Shown in pieces: positions 7,388 through 15,251 of a stretch of 17,089 bases of DNA. Positions within the stretch are counted from its first letter, which is position 1. The number at the start of each line of letters is the position of its first letter. The stretch is from Sphingomonas sp. G-3-2-10 (GTDB lineage Bacteria > Pseudomonadota > Alphaproteobacteria > Sphingomonadales > Sphingomonadaceae), in the NCBI RefSeq assembly GCF_012927115.1, contig NZ_JABBFY010000004.1:1-17089 (forward strand), read 5' to 3'. The notes below the pieces were generated by a model, which saw only the letters and a program-made list of their open reading frames with translations, had not been told where the DNA came from and did not search any database. Position numbers and translations under genes: made by a program.

Positions 7388-8643
7388 ATGGCACGCATCG
7401 AAACTCCCAAGCGCATTCGCGGCACCCAGGACATTTTCGGCGACGAGCAGCGTCGCTTCGCGCATGTGCTCGACACGTTCGATCGCGTGCGCCGTCTCTA
7501 TTGCTTCCAGCGGGTCGACATTCCGGTGTTCGAAGCGACTGGCGTGTTCGCGCGCTCGATGGGTGAAACCTCGGACGTCGTCTCGAAGGAGATGTACACG
7601 TTCGAGGACAAGGGCGGCGACCTGATCACCCTGCGCCCCGAATTTACCGCCGGCATCTGCCGCGCGTACATTACCGAAGGCTGGCAGCAGTACGCGCCGA
7701 TGAAGCTGGTCACCAGCGGCCCGGTGTTCCGCTACGAGCGCCCGCAAAAGGGCCGTTTCCGCCAGTTCCACCAGCTCGACGCCGAGATCATCGGCGCGGC
7801 GGAGCCCGCGGCCGACGTGGAACTGCTGGTGCTCGCCGATCAGCTATTGAACGAACTGGGCATTGCCGATGGCGTGACGCTTCAGCTCAACACGCTGGGC
7901 GATGCAGAGACGCGGGATGCGTGGCGCACGGCCTTGGTCGCGCATTTCGAGGCGCACAGGGATCAGCTCTCCGAGGACAGCCTGACCCGGCTAGAAAAGA
8001 ACCCGATGCGGATTCTCGATTCGAAGGACCCGGGCGACCGTGTCGTGGCCGACAGCGCCCCGGATATCGACGCGTATCTGACCGAGGAAGCTGCTTCGTT
8101 CTTCAAGGCAGTGACCGACGGGCTGGATGCGGCGGGTGTGGCCTGGACGCGCAACGCGCGGCTGGTGCGCGGGCTGGACTATTACCGCCACACCGCGTTC
8201 GAGTTCGTCACTGACCGGCTGGGCGCGCAGGGCACCGTGCTGGCCGGCGGCCGTTATGACGGACTGATCGGTGACCTCGGCGGACCGGAGACGGCGGGCG
8301 TGGGCTGGGCGGCTGGCGTCGAGCGGCTAGCGATGATGATCGAGGAGCCGCTGCAAGATCCCGCCAAGGTGGCCGTGGTAGCGGAACTCGAGGAGTTCGA
8401 AGCGCAGGCGCTGGACTATACCAATCGTCTGCGTCGCGCCGGCATTGCTGCCGAAGCGTTTGTCACGGGCAGCCCGAAGAAGCGCTATGACCGTGCGGTC
8501 AAGACAGGCCCGGCAGCGACGATTTCTCTCTCTCGTCGCAATGATGAGATCGCCACCAGCTGGCGAGAACTGAAGGCGGGCGCGATCAACGAGGCAAAAG
8601 TTCGCGAGGCATTGCACCCGTTCGATTTCGGCGGCCCCAACGC

Positions 8644-8647
<4 letters not shown>
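7388..8647 (+). CDS. hisS: Histidine--tRNA ligase (histidyl-tRNA synthetase)
   Basis: 419 residues. A cytosolic class II aminoacyl-tRNA synthetase that charges tRNA-His. The N-terminus [12 protein letters not shown] is typical. Motif 2 is [19 protein letters not shown] (residues 111-129), the histidine-specific motif is [15 protein letters not shown] (259-273), and motif 3 ends in [10 protein letters not shown]. The C-terminal anticodon-binding domain follows. The frame is open back to 7133, but those 85 extra residues show no family resemblance; ATG 7388 gives the standard N-terminus. No Shine-Dalgarno precedes the ATG, and a -10-like TAATAG at 7372-7377 ends only 10 bases upstream, so the mRNA may be nearly leaderless. 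The stop overlaps the prfA start in an ATGA junction, indicating translational coupling. Confidence 0.97.
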
Positions 8648-9710
<1,063 letters not shown>

Positions 9711-9714
<4 letters not shown>

Positions 9715-10526
9715 TCGGCGCGGCCCTCGCCGCTGCCACGCGAGCGCTCGCGCCGATCAGCGAAACCGCCCGCCTCGACGCCGAACTGCTGATGGCCCAC
9801 GCGCTGGGCGTCTCGCGCGAGACGATGCTGCTGCGCGGCCTCGATGGCGAAGTACCGGAGGGATTCGACGCCCTTCTCCGGCGCCGCCTGTCGCATGAGC
9901 CGATCGCCTACATCACCGGGACCCGCGCTTTCTGGACGATCGACCTAGAGGTCGGCCCGGGAGTCCTCGTCCCTCGCGCCGATAGCGAGACATTGATCGA
10001 AACCGCGCTTCACCATTTCGGCGATCGCGCGCCTGCGACGATCCTCGATTTGGGCACCGGCCCCGGCACCCTGCTGCTCGCCGCGCTCGACCAATGGCCG
10101 CAGGCGAGGGGGCTTGGCGTCGACGCCTCCGAAGCCGCGCTGGCCTATGCGCGTCGCAACGCAGCGAATCTGACGGGCGATCGCGCGCAGTTCCGCCTGG
10201 GCGACTGGGCCGCGGGTGTCGAGGGCCGGTTCGACCTGATCCTGTCGAATCCGCCCTATATCGGCACCGACGAAGTGCTTCCGCCCGAGGTCCGCGACCA
10301 TGAACCGGGCGAAGCGCTGTTCGCCGGCCCCGACGGACTTGACGATTATCGCAGCATCATCCCCGATCTCCCACGCCTGCTCGCACCGCAAGGAATCGCA
10401 ATTCTGGAGATCGGCCACACCCAGGCCGAAGCGGTCTCGGCGCTGGTCGAACAACATGGGTTAAGACCCACCGTGACCAACGACCTTAGGGGACTTTCCC
10501 GAGTGGTCTCAGCCGTTGAATTGTAG
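9711..10526 (+). CDS. prmC: Release factor glutamine methyltransferase (N5-glutamine MTase)
   Basis: 271 residues, normal for PrmC (formerly HemK). It transfers methyl from S-adenosylmethionine to the GGQ glutamine of release factors. An N-terminal helical domain (about 1-75) is followed by the linker [13 protein letters not shown]. The Rossmann-fold SAM site [11 protein letters not shown] comes next (about 111-121), and the catalytic NPPY is at 180-183 (LSNPPYIG). The [20 protein letters not shown] stretch after it is also characteristic. It overlaps prfA by 4 bases, so enzyme and substrate are made from one message. A promoter candidate for the following gene begins within its last codons. 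Confidence 0.97.
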
Positions 10527-10543
10527 CATTTGGGACATATATT
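10516..10543 (+). promoter_or_regulatory. Sigma70-like promoter for the DUF4167 gene
   Basis: TTGAAT (10516-10521) and TATATT (10538-10543) are separated by 16 bases, a good match to -35 and -10 hexamers. The region is notably AT-rich for this window. It overlaps the prmC stop codon and would give the DUF4167 gene its own transcript with a leader of about 230 bases. No experimental start is known. Confidence 0.5.
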
Positions 10544-10595
10544 TCTGCTTGGAGATTGGTGCTGCACCCGCTAAGACCGGCACGGGGTAGGGCAC

Positions 10596-10632
10596 TTTCA
10601 ACCAGGTTGTTGAAAAGCAGGTCGTTGAACAG
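10596..10632 (+). repeat. Inverted and tandem direct repeats in the DUF4167 leader
   Basis: TTTCAAC (10596-10602) pairs perfectly with GTTGAAA (10609-10615) around a 6-nt loop. Overlapping this, a 15-bp unit is repeated head to tail (10603-10617 and 10618-10632) with 13 of 15 bases identical. The remainder of the 256-bp gap between prmC and the DUF4167 start (10527-10782) shows no supported ORF on either strand. Confidence 0.5.
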
Positions 10633-10782
10633 CGCGACCCCAATCCAGGTCATGTGATCGCCCCGTCCGGCGATCGTGGCAGCCGGGATGTTCCTTTTGG
10701 AGCATGCCGCGAACGGTAACACGCATCCGGGACCCAATGGATCGACGGACAGCTTTGTAAAAGACAGGACAAACAGACCTTG

Positions 10783-11682
10783 ATGAACAATCGTCAGGCG
10801 AACGGCCGCCGTCGCGGCCGTGGCGGACAGCAGCAGCGTTCGGGTGGTGGCCAGGGTGGCCAGCGCGACAATGGCAACCGGATCGACAGCCGGGCCCGTG
10901 GCAACGCTGCGCAGCTGCTCGAGAAATACAAGAATCTCGCGCGCGATGCCCAGATGCAGGGCGATCGCGTCAACACCGAATATTACCTCCAGTTCGCCGA
11001 CCATTATTTCCGCGTCCTCGCCGAGACTCGCTCGCGCTTCGAGGAGAACAATCCCGGCCAGCAGCAGCGCCGTCCGCAGAATGACGATGATTTCGGCGAC
11101 GATTTCGGCTTCGAAGCCGAAGGCGATCGCGACGATCAGCCGCGCGGCGACGAGAGTGGCAACCGTGAAGATCGCGCGTCGCGCGAGGGCCGCGAAGAGC
11201 GCGCCCCGCGCGAAGGCCGCGGCAGCCGTGACGATCGCGGCAATCGCGAAGCACGCGGCGATCGCGAAGATCGTGGCAACCGCGAGGCCCGTGGCGACCG
11301 TGAGGACCGTGGCCCCCGCGAGGATCGTGGTCCGCGTCAAGAGCGTGGCCCGCGTGAAGATCGTGGCGAGCGCCGCAATGGCCGCGCCAACGGCAATAGC
11401 CATTACAACGGCGATGAAGCCGAAGGTGGCGAGGCCGTCGTAGCGGCTCAGGCGCCTGAAACCGCCGCCGAGGAAGCGCCGCGTCCCGCACGCCGTGGCC
11501 TGCGCGCCCGTCGCGATCGCGATACTTCGGCCGAAGCCGATGCGCCGCAGGGCATCGACGCCGCCATCCTGCCGCCTGCGCTGGGCATCGACCTTGCCGC
11601 TTCGGAAGAAGCGCCGGCCGAGGAAAAGCCGAAGGCCCGCCGTGGCCGTCCGCGCCGCGACGTGGAAGCCGCAGCGGAGTAA
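10783..11682 (+). CDS. DUF4167 domain protein with Arg/Asp/Glu repeat tract
   Basis: 299 residues. The N-terminus (MNNRQANGRRRGRGG) is basic and glycine-rich, followed by the conserved DUF4167 core, a helical stretch containing NAAQLLEKYKNLARDAQ and VNTEYYLQFADHYFRVLAE (about 41-80). An acidic patch (DDDFGDDFGFEAE) follows. A low-complexity tract of roughly residues 125-205 is built from variants of REDRG, NREARGD and PREDRG. The C-terminus is Ala/Pro/Glu-rich with ARRGRPRR (285-292), which contains the RGRP core of an AT-hook. I chose ATG 10783 over the adjacent TTG at 10780. The domain is widespread in alphaproteobacteria and of unknown function. Basic, charged, disordered ends and the location after prmC suggest nucleic-acid or ribosome association, which is inference. 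The repeats create a long meaningless ORF on the opposite strand. Confidence 0.9.
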   Translation: MNNRQANGRRRGRGGQQQRSGGGQGGQRDNGNRIDSRARGNAAQLLEKYKNLARDAQMQGDRVNTEYYLQFADHYFRVLAETRSRFEENNPGQQQRRPQNDDDFGDDFGFEAEGDRDDQPRGDESGNREDRASREGREERAPREGRGSRDDRGNREARGDREDRGNREARGDREDRGPREDRGPRQERGPREDRGERRNGRANGNSHYNGDEAEGGEAVVAAQAPETAAEEAPRPARRGLRARRDRDTSAEADAPQGIDAAILPPALGIDLAASEEAPAEEKPKARRGRPRRDVEAAAE

Positions 11683-11691
11683 CCACTTCGT

Positions 11692-11721
11692 CCGTCACCC
11701 CTGCTTGCGCGGGGGTGACGG
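11692..11721. repeat. Extragenic palindrome, REP-like, downstream of DUF4167 gene
   Basis: A perfect 10-bp stem (CCGTCACCCC at 11692-11701, GGGGTGACGG at 11712-11721) encloses a 10-nt loop. No T tract follows on the plus strand. The GTCACCCC...GGGGTGAC form resembles dispersed intergenic palindromes I recall from sphingomonad and rhizobial genomes, so it is called as a repeat. It may also protect or terminate the upstream mRNA. Confidence 0.55.
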
Positions 11722-11805
11722 AAAGAAGGCTAATTAATTGCGCGGCCTCTAGCCGCTTCTTCCCAACCTGCTACCATCGCTTCCGAAATCGTTCGGGAGG
11801 ATCTG

Positions 11806-13209
11806 ATGCGCTGCTTGGCTCTCACCCTGATGGCGCTCCCCGCCATCGCGCAGGCCCAGACGGCGCCCGCGGCCGACAAGACCGCCCAGGGCGATGTCTC
11901 GGTCACCATCTACAATAACGATCTGGCGCTGGTTCAGGACAAGCGCACGCTGACCTTGCCCGCGACGCGCACGCGCCAGGAATTCGCCGACGTTTCGGCC
12001 GCGATCCGGCCCGAAACCGTCACGGTCAACGGCACCGGCCTTTCGGTCGTCGAGCAGAATTTCGACTACGACCTGCTCAGCCCGGCCAAGCTGATGGAGA
12101 AGGCGGTCGGCAGTACGGTCACGCTGATCCGCCGCAACGCCGCGGGCGTCGAGACAACCGAGCAGGCAAAGATCCTCGCCAATAATGGCGGCACCGTCGT
12201 CCAGATCGGCAATCGGATCGAGGTGCTCGATCAATATGGCGCCCGCGTCGTCTTCCCGTCGCTGCCGCCCAATTTGCGCGCGCGGCCGACTTTGTCGGTA
12301 ACCTTCGACAGCGAAACCGCCGGCGCGCGTCCGGTGACGCTGAGCTATCTCTCGCGCGGGCTCGGCTGGAAAGCCGACTATGTCGCACTGTTCGACGATG
12401 CCGCGGGCAAGATCGATGTGCAGGGCTGGATCACGCTGACCAACAACAGCGGCACCACCTTCAGCAATGCGCGGACGCTGCTGGTCGCGGGCGCGGTGGG
12501 CAATGGCGGCGGGCGTCCGGTGCCGCCGCGCTATGGCCCGCGTCCCAATCAGAGCGTTCCGGGCAATCGCCCGGGCACCGAGACTGCCAACCGCGAGCAG
12601 CTTGGCGACTTCTATATCTATCCCCTGGCCGAGCGCACCACGATCGCGCAGGCGCAGCAAAAGCAGGTGAGCTTCCTCGATGTGGCCGGCGCGCCCGCCG
12701 CGCGCGCCTATTTCTATCGCAACCAGTGGCTCGGCACCCAGAACGAAGCGGTCAGCGCCGATACCGTGCTGCGCTTCTCCTCGTCGCGCGAAGGCGGGCT
12801 GGGCGATGCGCTGCCTGCGGGCACGGTGCGCGTTTACATGCGCGATGCGCGCGGCCAGCCGCAGTTCATCGGCGAGAGCAATATCGGGCACACGCCGATG
12901 GGGTCTAGCCTGGCGCTCAAGACTGGCGAAGCGTTCGATGTGAAGGTGAAGCCCACGGTCGAGAAGCGCGAAGCGCTGGACCGTTATCGCTGGCGCACGA
13001 CGATGCGCTACACCTTCACCAATGCGCGCGCGACGCCGGTGACGGTCGAGTTCGCGCAGGCGGGTCTCGACAATTACTGGGACGACACCCGCATCGAGAG
13101 CGAGAGCCAGAAGAGCGAGCGGGTCAATTCCGACGAAGCGATGTGGAAGGTGAGCGTGCCCGCCAATGGCGAGGCGACCGTCACCGCCGTCTTCATCACC
13201 CGGTACTGA
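11806..13209 (+). CDS. DUF4139 domain protein, exported (first of tandem pair)
   Basis: 467 residues with a clear signal peptide: MRCLALTLMALPAIAQAQ, predicted cleavage after AQA near residue 18, so the mature protein is periplasmic or outer-membrane-associated. GGGAGG at 11795-11800 is a strong Shine-Dalgarno 5 bases before the ATG. The N-terminal part (VSVTIYNNDLALVQDKRTLTLP) resembles the beta-rich DUF4140-like start, without the coiled coil found in longer family members. The central DUF4139 part includes TLSYLSRGLGWKADYVALF and ends in WKVSVPANGEATVTAVF. Between them lies a Pro/Gly/Asn-rich loop (about residues 230-265). The mature chain has no cysteine. The family is uncharacterised; some relatives are annotated as mucoidy inhibitor-like, which I do not adopt. 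A related gene starts 7 bases after its stop. Confidence 0.85.
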   Translation: MRCLALTLMALPAIAQAQTAPAADKTAQGDVSVTIYNNDLALVQDKRTLTLPATRTRQEFADVSAAIRPETVTVNGTGLSVVEQNFDYDLLSPAKLMEKAVGSTVTLIRRNAAGVETTEQAKILANNGGTVVQIGNRIEVLDQYGARVVFPSLPPNLRARPTLSVTFDSETAGARPVTLSYLSRGLGWKADYVALFDDAAGKIDVQGWITLTNNSGTTFSNARTLLVAGAVGNGGGRPVPPRYGPRPNQSVPGNRPGTETANREQLGDFYIYPLAERTTIAQAQQKQVSFLDVAGAPAARAYFYRNQWLGTQNEAVSADTVLRFSSSREGGLGDALPAGTVRVYMRDARGQPQFIGESNIGHTPMGSSLALKTGEAFDVKVKPTVEKREALDRYRWRTTMRYTFTNARATPVTVEFAQAGLDNYWDDTRIESESQKSERVNSDEAMWKVSVPANGEATVTAVFITRY

Positions 13210-13216
13210 CGCGCCG

Positions 13217-14746
13217 GTGCGGCCGATCCGCGCCCTGGTCGCCCTGATGGGCGCGATGCTGGCGGGCCTGCCCGCGCTGGCCCAGCCGGTCACGTCGCCG
13301 CGCCCCGATTCGGTGGCGGTGACGATCTATCGCGCGCCGGATGCCGATCCTGATCGCGAGTTCGACGCCAATTGGCTCGAAGGATATGCGCTGGTCACCG
13401 AACGGCGCACCATCACCATCCCGCGCGGCCGCGCGACGATCCGGTTCGAAGGGGTGGCGGGTCGCATTCTTCCCGAAAGCGCGATCGTCACCGGCCTGCC
13501 CGATGGTGTTCGCGAGAAGAATCTGGACGCCGATCTGCTCAGCCCGCGCTCGCTCTACGATCGCAGTCTTGGCCGTCCGGTGATGATCCGCCGCACGTGG
13601 GATGAAAAGTCGGTCGAGGAGCCGGCGATCATCCGATCGGGAGCGGGTGGCGCGGCGATCCTTGAGACTCGCGCTGGCTTCGTCGCGTTGAATTGCGGCC
13701 CGGAGGACGATGCGATCGTCTATGATGCAGTGCCCGCCGGACTGTCCGCCAGACCGACGCTTTCGATCGAAACCGAGGCACCTGCCGAGCGCACCGTCAC
13801 CGTTACGCTCTCCTATCTGGCATGGGGATTCGAGTGGAAGGCGGACTATGTCGCGACGATGCGGCCCGATGGGAAAACCGCCGATCTGTTCGCCTGGGTG
13901 ACGCTGGCCAATGGCGACGTCACCAGTTTCGAAAATGCCGAGACGGCAGTGGTTGCCGGGAATGTGAACCGGGAGGACAACAATTCGGACACGTCGGAGC
14001 CCGCCGACGGCGCGCTGGAAATGCACTGCTTCGCGCTTGGCGCGGGCGATACCCTGAACGATCTGCCGCAGATGTTGCCTGCTCCTGCGCCGATGGCCGG
14101 CTATTCGGAAGGTGAAGAGATTATCGTCACGGGTTCCCGGATGCGTGCGCCAGTTCAGGTCCAGCAGGAGGATCTGGGCGACCTGAAGCTCTACCGCGTT
14201 CCGCATCGCACGACGGTCGCACCGAACGGGATGAAGCAGGTCGCGCTGCTGGATCGTCAATCGGTGCCCGTCGATGTGATCTACAAGGTCGAGATCCAGA
14301 ATGACGGCGAGGATGGCGTCTATCTTTATCTCCGTGCGCAGAACCGCAGGGACAAGGGTCTCGGTCTTCCCCTGCCCGCGGGCAAGGTCGCGGTGTTCGA
14401 GCCGCTGGGCGAAAGCCGCGCGCTGATCGGCGAGGGGAGTATCGCCGACAAGGCGGTGGGCGAGGAAGTCGAGATCCGGATCGCTCAATCCTGGCAGGTC
14501 AATGTGATGGTCGACGAGATCGAATCGGGCGACGACTGGACCAGCCACCTTCTCACCGTAACCAACGCCAATCCGTTCCCGGTCCGCTTCGAAGCGGAAC
14601 TGACCACTTATGATGGCTGGACCCGCGCACGGACTTCGGCGCGGTTGAAGCGCAAGAATGGCAAGGACATCTGGGCGGTCGAAGTGCCCGCGAACGGCAA
14701 GGCCGAGCTGCGCTATCGGCTCACCGAAGCGCGCCCGGAGGATTGA
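13217..14746 (+). CDS. DUF4139 domain protein, exported, with TonB-box-like motif (second of pair)
   Basis: 509 residues from GTG 13217. The frame is open to an ATG at 13166 inside the previous gene, but GTG 13217 yields an ideal signal peptide (RPIRALVALMGAMLAGLPALAQ) and lies 7 bases after the preceding stop, so it is preferred. It is a divergent paralogue of the upstream gene: LDADLLSP matches YDLLSP, TLSYLAWGFEWKADYVA matches TLSYLSRGLGWKADYVA, and VEVPANGKAEL matches VSVPANGEATV. The variable loop between conserved blocks differs entirely and carries GEEIIVTGSRMRAP (core at residues 300-308), a sequence typical of TonB-dependent receptor N-termini. Only two cysteines exist (160 and 271), which could form a disulfide in the periplasm. 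Probably co-transcribed with the first paralogue. Function unknown. Confidence 0.83.
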   Translation: MRPIRALVALMGAMLAGLPALAQPVTSPRPDSVAVTIYRAPDADPDREFDANWLEGYALVTERRTITIPRGRATIRFEGVAGRILPESAIVTGLPDGVREKNLDADLLSPRSLYDRSLGRPVMIRRTWDEKSVEEPAIIRSGAGGAAILETRAGFVALNCGPEDDAIVYDAVPAGLSARPTLSIETEAPAERTVTVTLSYLAWGFEWKADYVATMRPDGKTADLFAWVTLANGDVTSFENAETAVVAGNVNREDNNSDTSEPADGALEMHCFALGAGDTLNDLPQMLPAPAPMAGYSEGEEIIVTGSRMRAPVQVQQEDLGDLKLYRVPHRTTVAPNGMKQVALLDRQSVPVDVIYKVEIQNDGEDGVYLYLRAQNRRDKGLGLPLPAGKVAVFEPLGESRALIGEGSIADKAVGEEVEIRIAQSWQVNVMVDEIESGDDWTSHLLTVTNANPFPVRFEAELTTYDGWTRARTSARLKRKNGKDIWAVEVPANGKAELRYRLTEARPED

Positions 14747-14767
14747 GTTTGGTTCTGGCAATCGCGG

Positions 14768-14791
14768 GCGATTCGTGAGATTCTCAATCGC
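14768..14791 (+). other. Hairpin upstream of the CBS-domain gene
   Basis: GCGATT (14768-14773) pairs with AATCGC (14786-14791), and the inner GAG and CTC (14777-14779, 14783-14785) extend the stem after a 3-base bulge. It lies in the 69-bp gap before the CBS gene, ahead of its Shine-Dalgarno. It may be a weak terminator or a leader structure. Confidence 0.3.
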
Positions 14792-14815
14792 CTACGCTGG
14801 ATAAGGAGACGAGCG

Positions 14816-15244
14816 ATGACCATCGCAGCAATCCTGAGCGGGAAGGGCAATGAAGTGGTCTCGATCGCGGGCGATCGGACCGTGGCCGAGGCCGTTGCAC
14901 TTCTGGCGGGCAGGCGCATCGGCGCGGTGCCGGTGATGGAGGGCGACGCGGTCGCCGGGATATTTTCCGAACGCGACGTGATCTACTGTCTCGAGCGCGA
15001 TGGTGCTGCGGCGCTTGAGCGTACGGTGAGCCAGGTGATGACTGCGCCGGCTATCACGGTGCCTTCGAGCGAGTCGATCCTGACCGCGCTCGCGCTGATG
15101 ACGCGGCGACGGGTGCGGCATCTGCCGGTGTTGGATGGCGGGCGGTGCGTCGGCTTCATCTCGATCGGCGATCTGGTGAAGCACCGGATCGAGCGCATCG
15201 AAGCCGAAGCCAACGATCTGCGCACCTATATCCAGCAGGCTTAG
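14816..15244 (+). CDS. Small protein with two CBS domains
   Basis: 142 residues, almost entirely a CBS pair (Bateman module). A strong Shine-Dalgarno AAGGAG at 14803-14808 lies 7 bases before the ATG. The first CBS repeat covers about residues 8-60 (VAEAVALLAGRRIGAVPVMEGD, GIFSERDV), and the second about 73-128 (ILTALALMTRRRVRHLPVLDGG, GFISIGDLVKHRI). Such modules bind adenosine nucleotides and usually regulate a partner enzyme or channel; stand-alone versions act in trans, with unknown partners here. The C-terminal helix (IEAEANDLRTYIQQA) is typical of sphingomonad and rhizobial members. The gene follows the DUF4139 pair by 69 bases and converges on the flippase gene with a 7-bp gap. Confidence 0.9.
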   Translation: MTIAAILSGKGNEVVSIAGDRTVAEAVALLAGRRIGAVPVMEGDAVAGIFSERDVIYCLERDGAAALERTVSQVMTAPAITVPSSESILTALALMTRRRVRHLPVLDGGRCVGFISIGDLVKHRIERIEAEANDLRTYIQQA

Positions 15245-15251
15245 ACCCGCG

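Noticed and set aside
10486..11403. Minus-strand ORF of 305 codons, very rich in Ala, Ile, Thr and Val
   Set aside because: It is the complement of the Arg/Asp/Glu repeat codons of the DUF4167 gene; the apparent hydrophobic repeats follow from that composition.
11749..14761. Two long minus-strand ORFs (514 and 521 codons) opposite the DUF4139 pair
   Set aside because: Their translations are Arg/Asp/Gly-rich with no recognisable motifs, and the plus-strand frames have signal peptides, conserved blocks and ribosome-binding context.
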